In this document: in pieces, positions 6,757 to 16,471 of the stretch | Position numbering within the stretch: the stretch's first letter is position 1 | How the letters are laid out: each line of letters starts with the position of its first letter | Origin: Methylocystis sp. | Lineage (GTDB): Bacteria; Pseudomonadota; Alphaproteobacteria; Rhizobiales; Beijerinckiaceae | DNA: 64,000 bases | Reading direction: 5' to 3' | NCBI GenBank assembly: GCA_022843405.1 | Contig: JALHNQ010000007.1 | Span: 1 to 64,000, forward strand | The notes under the pieces: model-generated | Database searches by the model: none | Seen by the model: only the letters and a program-made list of their open reading frames with translations | Told to the model about the DNA's origin: nothing | Translations under genes and position numbers: made by a program

Positions 6757-8298
6757 GTGGAGGTCGATTATGTCATCGACACGGCCTATCCCGACGCTAC
6801 GAGCGCTTATAGTCCACTTGCCGCGAGCTTCATCGCGAGCGCGAACGGCTTTTGTCCGGTATTGCGAGCGGGCGCGCCTTTCACGCTCGTAGATTTCGGG
6901 TGTGGGCAGGGCGGCGAACTCCTGACCATCGCCGCCGCCAATCCAGCCGGTCGGTTCATTGGCGTCGACATTAATCCAGTTCATGTCGCCGCTGGCGCAA
7001 ATCGGGCGGCGATGGCGGGACTACAGAACGTTTCGTTCCTGTGCATGGATTTCGAAGATGAGCTGGTTGATAACCTACCAGACTTCGAAATTGGCGTTAT
7101 CAACGGCGTCTGGAGCTGGGTGCCGGTTTCGAAGCGCGAAGCCCTGCGGAATATCTTGCGTCGCCGGCTCAAGCCGAACGGATTGACCGTCGTCAGCTAT
7201 ATCGCAATGCCGGGCTGGGCGCCCCTGCTTCCGATTCGGGCGATCTTCGAGACGTTGACGCGCGATTCATCTGAGTCCTCCCTCGAAAGGGTCGAGGCGG
7301 CGCTATGCGCTGCGGGCCGGCTGCAGGAACTGGGGGCTGAATATTTCGTCGCCAATCCGGCTGCACAAAAATTTTTCGACGAGCTTCGCGTCTCGGATCG
7401 GCAATATCTTGCCCATGAATTTTTGAACAAGGCGTTTAACCCGTTTTACGTTACGCAGGTCGCGGCGTTTCTCGAACCCGCGGGACTGCGCTTCGCTGGC
7501 AGCCTGCCGGAACGAGAAAACGGCCTGATTCACGGCCTCTGCGACGATCGCATTTCATCTTTTCTCGACAGAGAAGCCGATCCTGTTCAGAGAGAATTCG
7601 TCAAGGATCTCTTCAACAATACAGGAGGCCGTTGCGACATTTACATCAGGAGCGACGCGCCATCGCCACCGATGCGTGCGGATCTTGAGCCATTTTGGTT
7701 CTTGCCCGGACCTTGCGCCGATGTCGCAGCTTCAGGCCTAGCGAGGCATGGGCGAAGCCTTTCGATCGAAGACCCCTTTTACCGCGAATTGTCCTCGCTC
7801 CTGCACCAGTCGAGCGTTCGAATTGCTGACCTCGCCGCCCGAGAGTCGATTGTAAAACTTGCACAAGGCGAACTCGAAAAAAAATTGATACGAGCGGTAA
7901 TTCTAGGCATCGCAGTCGTTGGGCTGGAAAATTCGAACGCGAAGTTCGATGCGCGTAATCGCCAACTGAGCCTGCCGATCTCTTTCAATCGAATCGCGCT
8001 TGTGGAAAATATTTTGGCTGACGGACGTCGATTGCTAGCTGACCCCGTAACAGGCGGTGGGCTTGAATTGACAGCGATGGAGGCGGAACTGCTGATCGCG
8101 CATCTGAACAACAAAGGAGAGGGAATCGAGGCGTCGGTTGACGATCGGCTATGCGAGATCGGCTATCCACTAAGAGCTTTTGGCAAACCCATCGAAGATC
8201 GAGGTTGGCGTTTAGCGCTTATTGCGGCGGCCAATCAAGAATTTGTTTCCAAGAATATCCCCCTCCTCTTACGTCATCAGGTGCTTTCGAACGCCTGA
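6757..8298 (+). CDS. class I SAM-dependent methyltransferase with regulatory domain, lasso cluster
   Basis: About 513 residues from a GTG at 6757 preceded by aggcga; a TTG at 6694 would add 21 residues, and the duplicated copy conserves both regions. The SAM motif is VDFGCGQGGELL, followed by IGVDIN and a PD-x-E-x-G-V-I-N-G-V-W-S-W stretch. The long C-terminal part fits the methyltransferase-regulatory-domain family. The gene is divergent from the precursors and convergent with the ABC exporter (22-bp tail overlap). A role in methylating the peptide is suggested by position only; known lasso methyltransferases act at the C-terminal carboxylate. Confidence 0.75.
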   Translation: MEVDYVIDTAYPDATSAYSPLAASFIASANGFCPVLRAGAPFTLVDFGCGQGGELLTIAAANPAGRFIGVDINPVHVAAGANRAAMAGLQNVSFLCMDFEDELVDNLPDFEIGVINGVWSWVPVSKREALRNILRRRLKPNGLTVVSYIAMPGWAPLLPIRAIFETLTRDSSESSLERVEAALCAAGRLQELGAEYFVANPAAQKFFDELRVSDRQYLAHEFLNKAFNPFYVTQVAAFLEPAGLRFAGSLPERENGLIHGLCDDRISSFLDREADPVQREFVKDLFNNTGGRCDIYIRSDAPSPPMRADLEPFWFLPGPCADVAASGLARHGRSLSIEDPFYRELSSLLHQSSVRIADLAARESIVKLAQGELEKKLIRAVILGIAVVGLENSNAKFDARNRQLSLPISFNRIALVENILADGRRLLADPVTGGGLELTAMEAELLIAHLNNKGEGIEASVDDRLCEIGYPLRAFGKPIEDRGWRLALIAAANQEFVSKNIPLLLRHQVLSNA

Positions 8299-10109
8299 TT
8301 TGGCCAGGGAGCCGCGGTCGATTGAATTTCGGTCAATCTGCCATCGACAAGCTGGACAGATAGATCAACCGCGCGGACCTGTTCGCGGCGATGCGTCGCC
8401 AATATCATCGTGACGCGCCCCCTAAGCGCTTCGATCCCCTCCATCACCGCTTGCGCATTGCTTTCGTCGAGCGAGCTTGTTGGCTCGTCAAGAATCAATA
8501 GTGCGGGCTCGCGAAGCAGTGCGCGCGCTAGTGCGAGCCGCTGCCGCTCACCCCCTGAAAAACGGGCGCCGCGATCGCCGACGATGGTGTCCATCCGTTG
8601 CGGCAAGACATCGACGAATGCGGCGGCTCCTGAGATGGTCAGGGCGTGATGAAGTTCGCTCGCAGTCGCTTCGGGCTTCGCGACAAGCAGATTCGCGCGG
8701 ATGGTGTCATTGAACAGGAACGGTTCTTGCAAGAGATAAGCGCTAGAATTCCGCCATTCCCGCGCCAGATCGTCCGTCAGAGCGCGATCGTCGACCCATA
8801 TGCTTCCTTGAGTTGGCCTCAAGAGGCCAGCCAGCAGGTCAAGCAGCGTGCTTTTTCCGGCGCCCGACGGTCCTGAAAGGACGGTAAGCGTTCCGGGCGG
8901 CAGGCGAAGATTGATGTCAGTGAGCGCGTCGGGGTCGTTTTCGCCATGCTTGAAGCTCACATGCTCAAGACGAACGACCGGGCACGGGTTGAAAGCTCTT
9001 GGCGACCGCCCACGGAGAGGCTCGCGCGCATTGGCGCAAGCGGTTATGAGAGAAAATAAGGTTTGAGCGCCCGGCGACGCATGCAGGAGCTGCTGCATCG
9101 TCTGCTGCAACCCTTGGATCAACGGGAGAAGCCGATAAAAAATTAAAGTAAGCGCGAGGACTTGCGCGACGGGCATGTGAAAAAAGGCGACGCTTAGCCA
9201 TAGGAAGATCGCCACCACTCCTGCGCCGGCAATGTCTTGAAACAGCCGCGCGTTAGCGCTGCTTCGGATATAGGAAAGCCAATTGTCCGTGACCTCGTCA
9301 ATCACCCTTGAAAGGGCGGAAACATGCAGATCTTCAGCGCCATAGCTTTTTGCGATCTTCAGCCCGGCGAGAAATTCAGACGCCTGATGGTGGAAGTTTT
9401 CATAAGCGGACGAGAGCGCTTCTCCAAGACGCAGACTCTCGACCAACCTCGCCCGGACCAGCCAAGCAAGTAGGAGTCCGGTTCCCAATGCGCCAAAGGT
9501 CAGCGTAGGCGCGATCAGGCACGCAGCAATGACATGCGCGACGATCAATATGGCCTTGCTCAGCATGTCGAGCGCATAGTGGATGGCAGAATCGAACCTG
9601 TCACACTCGGCGGTGAGAGCAGAGAGAAGGGTTGCACGCCGCTTCCCGCGCAGAAAAGACCAATTTGCATGGGCGATGGCCGCATAGAGTTCAACTCTGG
9701 CGTCGCGTATGAGATTTAGGCGAAGACCGCTGAGATAAAGATCGCTTTGCCGAATGAGAAACGCGCGCGCCGACGCAAGACCAATGAAAATGGCCAAGAC
9801 GCCTAAGAGGCTCGACTGCAGGCCGAATCTGCTGGCGAGCTGCGGCAGCCATCCCGCGCCCTCTTGCGTAGATCCTGTAGCCGCATCGAGCGACTGCACG
9901 AGTGGAACAACGTAGAGAAGGGCAAGGCCTTCGCTCAATCCGCCAAGCAACATCAGCGTACTTGCAACCAGCATCTGGCAAAGGCTCGCCCGTCCAAGCA
10001 GCGCCTTCCAGAATTGCAGGATCTGGCGCAGCGTATCCGGGATGGAGAGGGAAGAGCGATCGTCGTTCACCAGCTTCGCCCCGATTATTCGAACGCGCCG
10101 TCGACGCAA
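8277..10109 (-). CDS. ABC exporter (fused membrane and ATPase domains), lasso cluster D-type
   Basis: 610 residues. The N-terminal transmembrane half (segments around 45-70, 100-120, 185-220, 295-335) carries no C39 peptidase domain. The C-terminal ATPase has Walker A GPSGAGKST (413-421), signature FSGGERQR (518-525) and Walker B LLILDEPTS (537-545). This is the layout of McjD-type exporters that provide export and self-immunity. It is separated from the precursors by the oppositely oriented methyltransferase, so it needs its own promoter. Confidence 0.85.
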   Translation of the reverse strand: MRRRRVRIIGAKLVNDDRSSLSIPDTLRQILQFWKALLGRASLCQMLVASTLMLLGGLSEGLALLYVVPLVQSLDAATGSTQEGAGWLPQLASRFGLQSSLLGVLAIFIGLASARAFLIRQSDLYLSGLRLNLIRDARVELYAAIAHANWSFLRGKRRATLLSALTAECDRFDSAIHYALDMLSKAILIVAHVIAACLIAPTLTFGALGTGLLLAWLVRARLVESLRLGEALSSAYENFHHQASEFLAGLKIAKSYGAEDLHVSALSRVIDEVTDNWLSYIRSSANARLFQDIAGAGVVAIFLWLSVAFFHMPVAQVLALTLIFYRLLPLIQGLQQTMQQLLHASPGAQTLFSLITACANAREPLRGRSPRAFNPCPVVRLEHVSFKHGENDPDALTDINLRLPPGTLTVLSGPSGAGKSTLLDLLAGLLRPTQGSIWVDDRALTDDLAREWRNSSAYLLQEPFLFNDTIRANLLVAKPEATASELHHALTISGAAAFVDVLPQRMDTIVGDRGARFSGGERQRLALARALLREPALLILDEPTSSLDESNAQAVMEGIEALRGRVTMILATHRREQVRAVDLSVQLVDGRLTEIQSTAAPWPNQAFEST

Positions 10110-10259
10110 GAATGTTTGGTTCGGCCCTTCATGACGGACTGGCGACCGGATGCAATTTGCGCGTGTGGGCCGCTTGACGAAATCGCCGTGTCGGTTTGCT
10201 TCGCTTGCGCAAATCCTTCATGCTGACGCAGACTTTCCTATAGGGTGTCGCATTAGGCG

Positions 10260-10379
10260 ATGAGCGACGCCTCAATCGTCGTCGCCGAGCGATCAACCGA
10301 TGTTTCCGCCGTTGCGGAGCTGCGCGAAGTCCTGGCTGTCGCGGCCACGCGCTCCCTCAATGACATGCCCAGTTTTTAA
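10260..10379 (+). CDS. short open frame, 39 codons, unassigned
   Basis: The ATG at 10260 opens a frame beginning MSDASIVVAERSTDVSAVA and ending DMPSF before TAA. Its composition is protein-like, but the ribosome site is poor and no family is recognised. It may be a gene fragment, since the surrounding region is IS debris. Confidence 0.2.
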   Translation: MSDASIVVAERSTDVSAVAELREVLAVAATRSLNDMPSF

Positions 10380-10524
10380 TCGTCCAACAGCTCGCGACTG
10401 TCGGGAGCCATCTTGGCTTGAGAATATTCGATTTCGTATCGAAAAAGCCATTAAACGGGTTCTTCCTCACTTTCTGTCGCGCCGTTGATCCGACCACGCG
10501 AGAGCGAAGATCGGTTCCTGCGCG

Positions 10525-10724
10525 AACGACTACAACCACAGGCGTTCGCTTCCTCCCTCGGCTACGCGACACCAGCAGAATACGCAGCAAATCTCATCGC
10601 AACAGGCGATCGGCTGCACAACCACGACCAGTTCCGCCGATCGCCTGTCGCTCACCAATCGTCGGGACTCAGCTTGCTGCCGGATAAAAATTCGGGTGCA
10701 GGTCAGTATCGGCTAAGCCATTGA
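10525..10724 (+). pseudogene. IS3-family transposase, C-terminal remnant with frameshift
   Basis: The frame holds SSLGYATPAEYAANL followed by ATGDRLHNHDQFRRSPVA, the C-terminal end of IS3-group integrase-type transposases, which normally read DYN..RPHSSLGY.TP...A...RNPDQLRRSPVA. The preceding NDYNH lies in another frame, and the distance is one base short of a continuous frame, so a single-base deletion has occurred. The rest of the transposase is absent. Confidence 0.75.
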
Positions 10725-11082
10725 AATTCAAAAATATACGAGTCCAGCATCGAACTGTCGATCGACATCGGGGCTTTGTCGAGAACGGACCGAGAAGCGC
10801 CTTGAGGCGCGACTTCTTTCCAAACACGGCAAAGGCAAGGCTCATGACGGCACCAGAATCAGTCCGCTGAAAGGGAATCACGCCTTTCGCAATCCATTAA
10901 GCGTCGCTAACCCGACTTCGTCGCCCTGAAAGCTTGATCCAAACTATTGTCATTCGCTTTGCGAAACGATACAAACCTCGCTGGCTGGATCAATGATCAT
11001 ATGGCTCCGATCTTGCACCTTGAGCTATCGCTCGATGCACGCAAGCGATTTTTTTTGCGGAGAAACGCAGGGAGGCCATGCA

Positions 11083-11511
11083 ATGCCGCGTCTACCGTTC
11101 AGAGTTCAGTTTGGCGCGTCTGGAGATTATAAGTTGTGGGCCGCGGATGGCTGGCATCACGACGCGAATGATCGCGAGCACACTTGGGCCAACCACCTCG
11201 CAAAGTTGCGGGTCATGCTTGAGTTCACGAATACGGACCTCCTGCTGGAAGTCGATGTAATTCCGCTATCCGTAAGGGGAGTAAATCAAGAGCTGTTCGT
11301 GTTCATGAATGGCGCCTTTGTGGCGTACTGGCCGGTGGCGCAGTCGGGTATAAAAAAGGCGCGCATAGAATCAGCGCTCCTTGGCGCTCGAGAAAGCGTC
11401 ATCGCTTTACTAATGCCAAACGCATTGTGTCCGCGCGACGTCGGCGTAAGTACCGACGAACGAACACTGGGTTTGGCGTTTCGGTCTCTGTCGATCTCTG
11501 CGATCGAATGA
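11083..11511 (+). CDS. hypothetical beta-sandwich-like protein of glycan clusters
   Basis: 142 residues from the ATG at 11083, which has ggagg eight bases upstream; the longer frame from 10993 lacks this. The C-terminus (PRDVGVSTDERTLGLAFRSL) follows a pattern seen in small beta-rich domains that accompany alphaproteobacterial glycosyltransferases (S-x-D-x-R-x-L-G...L). The protein at 36240-36926 ends in a related way. It lies 150 bp before a giant glycosyltransferase gene. Function unknown; glycan-related by association. Confidence 0.6.
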   Translation: MPRLPFRVQFGASGDYKLWAADGWHHDANDREHTWANHLAKLRVMLEFTNTDLLLEVDVIPLSVRGVNQELFVFMNGAFVAYWPVAQSGIKKARIESALLGARESVIALLMPNALCPRDVGVSTDERTLGLAFRSLSISAIE

Positions 11512-11662
11512 TTCGGAGCGCGTCGAGGCCCAATCCATCGGATTGAGGGCATGATGCCGGATCTCGAGAGATTTATACCAGACCTCGTCGAAGCGACAGC
11601 TTACGAGAATCGCCATCGTTACGTGCTTTGTGGCGATTTTGTCTGCGGAAAGCGGGTGTTCG

Positions 11663-14600
11663 ATGTGGCTTGCTGAACGCATATTGCGCTGGACTTCCCG
11701 GCTGCACGTCGAAGATGAAAAGCTGCGCCAGCGCAACGATGAATTCCTGCAGGCGAAGCGCGTCGCCGGGGAGGGGATTGCCGCTTTATCTGATGAACTT
11801 GCGGAGCCCGCGATCGGACGACTTTCGGAAGGCGTTGCTGACGACGAAACGCGAGAGTTTGGCTGCGGCAACGAATCGTTCAACCAAGAGTTGACCTTCC
11901 TTCGGCGAGCGTTGAAAGAGCGCGATAGCGAAGCTCTCAATGCTCTCGAAGATCTCGCGCGTATCGAGCAGGAGCTGGCGACAGCACATTCGCAATTGGA
12001 AAAGTACGCGTCGCTGTTCAGCCAGCATCGCGACAGGTTGCAGCGGTTTGAGCGACAGCTGGGGATTGTTAACGCGAAGCACGCGGTCGATCAGCAATTG
12101 GTCAAAGCCGCGCGGGCAGTGCGGAACGTTTTGTCCCAGTCCCCCCTCGGCCTTGTAATGCACGGCGGGCGTCTGCGCGCCGCAATCGCCGCTTATGCCC
12201 CCAGCAGGCCGCTTGATCGTTCCGAACGCAAGGAGATCGAGCGCAGCTTTCTTTTCGACCGAGAGTGGTATCTGGATCAGAACCCCGATGTCGCCAGGCA
12301 CGGAATAGATCCTGTGGCGCACTACGTGCGTAACGGGTTCATGGAGGATCGCGATCCCCATCCGCTGTTCAACGCCGCTTGGTACCGCGCGATTTATGGC
12401 CGCGAACTAAATGGCGTTTCGCCGCTCATTCATTTCTTGCGCAACGGCGGCAGTCAGAAACGCGCCTCGCATCCATTATTCGACTCAGCATTCTATCTGC
12501 GCCAGAACAAGGATGTCGCCGGGCGCAATCTCGACCCGTTAAAGCATTTTATAGACGTTGGCGAAGTTGAGAGGCGCGACCCGCATCCGCTGATTTGGAT
12601 GGACCGGCTGGCTGTTCAACCTAGCCTCGGAGGCGTCGAGCGGCCATTTAAAGCATATATCAGCGATTCCCGCTTTTTCCTCGCCAGCGTTCATCCGCTA
12701 TTCGACGGAGAATTTTATCTCCATGAGAATAGGGACGTATGCAAGCACGGCATATGTCCGCTGCTGCATTATTGCGCGGTCGGCTGGCGCGAAGGGCGAC
12801 AACCGCACCGAGCCTTTGCCGGCGATTGGTATCTCGAACAAAATCCCGACGTTCTATCAGCGCAGATTAATCCATTGATCCACTTCGTTATGTCGGGGGC
12901 GTGGGAGGATCGCTCACCACATCCCCTCTTCGACACGAGGTTCTATGTGCGTCAGAACCTCGATGCGCGCACCGGAAAGCAAGACGTGCTGACGCATTAT
13001 GTCACCGTCGGAGGTGAGGAACGGCGCGAAACTACGGAGAAAATCAAAGTCGACGACATGAAGGAGATCGTGCCGAGGGCTTACTGGCATCGGTTTGATC
13101 CGATCTCCGCTTTCACCTTTTTCGGCGAAACGCGTATCTCGGCTCCGGCGCTGGTTGATATTGGCGGCGACCAGTTCGATAGCTCTTGGCCGCCATCTCC
13201 CGAGGTCGCTTATTGGCTGCCGCAGCAGCTACGCGATTACATTATTGAACGCTACGGCGAAGATGAAATCCCATTCTACCTCTATTTGATGTCGGTCATC
13301 GACCGCTACGGAGATCGGCCGGATGCTTTTGCAGAATCAAAGGAACTGGCTGCGCTCAGACATCGGCTACGGGGCTGCTGCTCTCGAGGCAGGCGAGTCA
13401 AACAGCCAGATGTCTCGGTAATCGTGCCCGTGTACAACAATCTGGCGTTTACGCTCACGAGCGCCCTGAGTTTATTGGAAAGCAAGTCGCGCTACGCCTA
13501 CGAAGTCATCATTGCAGACGATCGTTCCAGTGATCTGACGCAAGAAGTATTTTCGTCGGTGGGCGCGCCGATCGTCTATGTAAGGCAAGAGAAAAATCTC
13601 GGCTTCCTAGGCAATTGCAACGCTGCCGCACAGCACGCGAACGGCCGTTATGTCGTGATGCTCAACAATGACACCATCACGCTGCCTGGCTGGCTCGATG
13701 AATTGATAGCGCCTATGGAGAAAGACGCTCGCATCGGTCTAACCGGCTCGAAGCTGCTCAACGCGGACGGCACATTGCAGGAGGCTGGAGGCATCTTCTG
13801 GAATGACGGGTCGGCGTGGAATTTTGGCCGCAATAGCGATCCCCGTCTGCCTGAGTTCAACTATCTCAAGGACATCGATTATATTTCTGGCGCTTCGATC
13901 GCGTTGCCGACAAAATTATGGAAGGAGTTAGGGGGCTTCGATCCTATTTATTCTCCGGCGTATTGCGAAGACTCGGATATCGCCTTTCGCGTGCGCGACA
14001 GAGGGTTGCGAACGATCTATGCGCCCCATTCGGCGCTCGTGCATCACGAGGGCAAGAGCCACGGCCGCGACACGAGCAGCGGCGTTAAGGCGTATCAGAT
14101 CTCGAACCAGAAAAAGTTGCTCGATCGTTGGCGAAGCGTTCTGGAGAAGGAACATTTCGCCAATGGCGAAAATGTCTTTTTGGCGCGCGATAGATCGCGC
14201 AATCGCCCACACATCCTCATGGTGGACCATTACATTCCGCAATGGGACCGTGATGCAGGGTCACGGACTATCTATCATTTCCTGCGCATGTTCGTTGAGG
14301 CCGGTTTTCACGTGAGCTTCTGGCCGGATAATCTCAACGAGGATCGCGAATATTGCGAGATGCTCCAACAAGCTGGAGTCGAGGTGCTCTATTCTGCCGC
14401 CTATGTCGATCGTTTCGACGAGTTCATGGCGGCAAACGGATCTTATTTCGATTACGCGCTCGTCAACCGTCCGCATGTTGCGCCCAAATATTACGATTCG
14501 ATCCGCGCTCATTCGCACTGCGTGATCCTCTACTACGGTCACGACATCCACTATAAAAGGCTCGAGTCGGAACTCCTGACCAGCGAGGATCGCCGGCTCT

Positions 14601-15364
14601 CGGAAGAAATTGAACAATTCCGCAAGTTGGAACTGGAAAACTGGCGGAAGTCGGACGTTGTCCTGTATCCCAGCGATGAAGAGCGCGTCGAAGTCGAGAA
14701 GGCGTTACCGGGCGCGGTGGCCCGCGCCGTGCCGATGCTTGGTTATTTTCCCGCTGAACTCGGTGAGGCGCGCGCGAATATAGCGCAATTCGACGCTCGG
14801 GATTTTAATCAGCTGTTGTTCGTCGGAGGGTCTCATCCGCCAAACGTCGACGCGCTGCTTTGGTTCGCGAAGGAAGTCATGCCATTGATCGTCGCCGAGA
14901 GTCCGCAGACCAAGCTCAATGTCGTCGGTTCGTCGCGCATCCCTGAGATCGCCGCGCTGGAGTCGGAGGAGATCGTCATCAAGGGGCGCATAAGCGACGA
15001 AGAGCTTGCCAGACTTTATGCGACAGCAGGCGTCGCGGTCATCCCGCTTCGTTTCGGCGGCGGGGTGAAGGGTAAAACCATCGAGGCGCTTTTCCACACC
15101 ATACCGCTTGTTGCGACTTCAGTCGGCATGCAGGGCCTCTATCCGCAGAAGCCGATCGCCTATGTTGCCGATGATCCGGAGAGTTTTGCCAAAGCCGTGA
15201 TTTCGGCGCAAAGCGATCGCAAGACAGCAAAGTTGCATGCAGAGCGCGGCGCTTCCTTTATTGAAGAACATTATTCGCTCGACGCCATGCGGCGCGCATT
15301 TTTGCCTTTCATTCCAAAACTGGGCGCAGCGGAGAATGCCAATGTGACAGCGACGGCGCCATAA
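11663..15364 (+). CDS. giant glycosyltransferase: coiled coil, seven NPDV-type repeats, GT2 and GT4 domains
   Basis: About 1,233 residues from the ATG at 11663 (a GTG at 11630 is also possible). Order: a heptad-rich coiled coil over roughly residues 15-150; seven repeats of 36-38 residues at about 200-465 with the pattern FYL-x-QNPDV...DPL-x-HY...G...R-x-PHPLF, the fourth degenerate; a GT2 domain starting PDVSVIVPVYNN near 582 with an NNDT motif; and a C-terminal GT4/GT1-like domain ending with RFGGGVKGKTIEAL. Such multi-domain enzymes build cell-surface polysaccharide or O-antigen. The repeats occur in other bacterial glycosyltransferases, with unknown role. Confidence 0.85.
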   Translation: MWLAERILRWTSRLHVEDEKLRQRNDEFLQAKRVAGEGIAALSDELAEPAIGRLSEGVADDETREFGCGNESFNQELTFLRRALKERDSEALNALEDLARIEQELATAHSQLEKYASLFSQHRDRLQRFERQLGIVNAKHAVDQQLVKAARAVRNVLSQSPLGLVMHGGRLRAAIAAYAPSRPLDRSERKEIERSFLFDREWYLDQNPDVARHGIDPVAHYVRNGFMEDRDPHPLFNAAWYRAIYGRELNGVSPLIHFLRNGGSQKRASHPLFDSAFYLRQNKDVAGRNLDPLKHFIDVGEVERRDPHPLIWMDRLAVQPSLGGVERPFKAYISDSRFFLASVHPLFDGEFYLHENRDVCKHGICPLLHYCAVGWREGRQPHRAFAGDWYLEQNPDVLSAQINPLIHFVMSGAWEDRSPHPLFDTRFYVRQNLDARTGKQDVLTHYVTVGGEERRETTEKIKVDDMKEIVPRAYWHRFDPISAFTFFGETRISAPALVDIGGDQFDSSWPPSPEVAYWLPQQLRDYIIERYGEDEIPFYLYLMSVIDRYGDRPDAFAESKELAALRHRLRGCCSRGRRVKQPDVSVIVPVYNNLAFTLTSALSLLESKSRYAYEVIIADDRSSDLTQEVFSSVGAPIVYVRQEKNLGFLGNCNAAAQHANGRYVVMLNNDTITLPGWLDELIAPMEKDARIGLTGSKLLNADGTLQEAGGIFWNDGSAWNFGRNSDPRLPEFNYLKDIDYISGASIALPTKLWKELGGFDPIYSPAYCEDSDIAFRVRDRGLRTIYAPHSALVHHEGKSHGRDTSSGVKAYQISNQKKLLDRWRSVLEKEHFANGENVFLARDRSRNRPHILMVDHYIPQWDRDAGSRTIYHFLRMFVEAGFHVSFWPDNLNEDREYCEMLQQAGVEVLYSAAYVDRFDEFMAANGSYFDYALVNRPHVAPKYYDSIRAHSHCVILYYGHDIHYKRLESELLTSEDRRLSEEIEQFRKLELENWRKSDVVLYPSDEERVEVEKALPGAVARAVPMLGYFPAELGEARANIAQFDARDFNQLLFVGGSHPPNVDALLWFAKEVMPLIVAESPQTKLNVVGSSRIPEIAALESEEIVIKGRISDEELARLYATAGVAVIPLRFGGGVKGKTIEALFHTIPLVATSVGMQGLYPQKPIAYVADDPESFAKAVISAQSDRKTAKLHAERGASFIEEHYSLDAMRRAFLPFIPKLGAAENANVTATAP

Positions 15365-15415
15365 GGTCCTGGAGGCTGGTCGGGGAGAAAGCGGACATAA
15401 TTAGGGATCGGACCG

Positions 15416-16471
15416 ATGGCTAGAAGCGACGAAAAGATCGGGTTGATCCGCGCGCGAGCGCCGCTTCGCCTCGGTCTCGCCGGCGGCGGAACGGATTTGT
15501 CGCCTTACTGTCAGCTCCACGGTGGCGCAGTTCTCAATGTCACTATCGACCGGCACGCATATGCTTTTATCTCTTCGCGTAGCGACGGTAGAACCAGCTT
15601 CGCCGCGCTCGACATGGGCGTAGAAGAAGTCTTTGATGTCGAAGACTCATTTTCGGCGCCCACCTCGCTCCTGCTGCATCAGGGCGTCTACCGCCGTATC
15701 TCTAAGGATTACTTAGGCGGCGATAAGCCGGCGTTATCGATCCAGACCACGGTCGACGCCCCAGCCGGATCAGGTCTCGGTTCCTCTTCCGCGCTCATGG
15801 TGGCGCTGGTCGAAGCCTTTCGCGCGCGCTATGAGCTGCCACTCGGTCGCTATGAGATTGCGCATCTTGCATGGGAGATTGAGCGTGTCGATCTTGGTCT
15901 TGCCGGCGGACGGCAGGACCAGTATGCGGCGGCCTTCGGCGGTGTAAATTTCGTCGAGTTTCTTTCCAACGATCGTGTCATTGTGAACCCTTTGCGGCTC
16001 GTTCCTGGCGCATTGGAGGAAATCGAGTCGTCGATCGTCATCTGCTTTACCGGCCAATCGCGCAGCTCTCACGACATTATCGTTCAGCAGACGAGCGGAG
16101 TCGTCTCCGCCGACGCCGGCGCCATGGAAGCCATGCATCAGCTCAAAGCGGACGCGCTCGAGATGAAATTGGCTTTCGTTCACGGCGATATGCCCCGGAT
16201 GGCCGAGGTCATGCGTCGGTCCTGGATCGCCAAGCGCGCCACAGCCAAGGGCGTTTCCAACGCGGCGATCGACAATTTCCATGCTTTGGCGGCTGAGAAT
16301 GGCGCTCTGGCGGGCAAGATTTCCGGCGCCGGCGGCGGCGGCTTCATGATGTTCTTCGTGCGCCCGGAAGATCGCCAGAAATTGGTCGTCGCCCTGCGTG
16401 CGGCCGGCGGCGACGCGAGCGCCGTGGCATTCACTCATACGGGGAGCGTTACGTGGAAGGCGACAACTTGA
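15416..16471 (+). CDS. hddA: GHMP kinase, D-glycero-D-manno-heptose 7-phosphate kinase type
   Basis: 351 residues. The N-terminus RAPLRLGLAGGGTDLSPY and the ATP-binding motif PAGSGLGSSSALMVAL mark the HddA branch of GHMP kinases; a C-terminal ISGAGGGGFMM glycine loop is present. HddA makes D-glycero-alpha-D-manno-heptose 1,7-bisphosphate for the GDP-heptose pathway. It overlaps gmhA by 19 bp and heads a run holding all the dedicated pathway steps. The 51-bp gap from the giant glycosyltransferase gene suggests one operon. Confidence 0.87.
   Translation: MARSDEKIGLIRARAPLRLGLAGGGTDLSPYCQLHGGAVLNVTIDRHAYAFISSRSDGRTSFAALDMGVEEVFDVEDSFSAPTSLLLHQGVYRRISKDYLGGDKPALSIQTTVDAPAGSGLGSSSALMVALVEAFRARYELPLGRYEIAHLAWEIERVDLGLAGGRQDQYAAAFGGVNFVEFLSNDRVIVNPLRLVPGALEEIESSIVICFTGQSRSSHDIIVQQTSGVVSADAGAMEAMHQLKADALEMKLAFVHGDMPRMAEVMRRSWIAKRATAKGVSNAAIDNFHALAAENGALAGKISGAGGGGFMMFFVRPEDRQKLVVALRAAGGDASAVAFTHTGSVTWKATT

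Larger units (their letters stand above)
5519..6862. repeat. tandem segmental duplication (unit about 671 bp) spanning precursor gene and methyltransferase 5' end
   Basis: Unit 1 (about 5519-6189) and unit 2 (about 6190-6862) match throughout. Each has a precursor gene (stops 671 bp apart, starts 671 bp apart), the same upstream region with the same promoter-like hexamers, and the first 50-odd codons of the methyltransferase gene. The joint falls within tctcaag near 6190, just before the stop of the second precursor. Only unit 2 continues into a complete methyltransferase. Confidence 0.9.
818..10109. other. lasso-type RiPP biosynthetic gene cluster
   Basis: The cluster holds two precursor genes, PqqD-like B1, transglutaminase-like B2, asparagine-synthetase-like C, an HprK-like kinase, an NTP_transf_5 nucleotidyltransferase, a methyltransferase and an ABC exporter. 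Split B1/B2/C is the known lasso maturation set, and HprK-like kinases and nucleotidyltransferases are known lasso-cluster tailoring companions. B1-B2-C are translationally coupled by overlapping start and stop codons. No lasso isopeptidase gene is present. That the product is a threaded lasso is inferred from the enzymes, not shown by the sequence. Confidence 0.85.
10110..11082. other. gene-poor junction with IS3 remnant and one short open frame
   Basis: This 970-bp stretch between the RiPP cluster and the glycan island holds a transposase remnant at about 10525-10724, a 39-codon frame at 10260-10379, and AT-richer debris at 10690-10990. In that debris a minus-strand frame (10881 leftward) looks protein-like but changes frame near 10800. 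No intact gene is supported. Confidence 0.6.
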
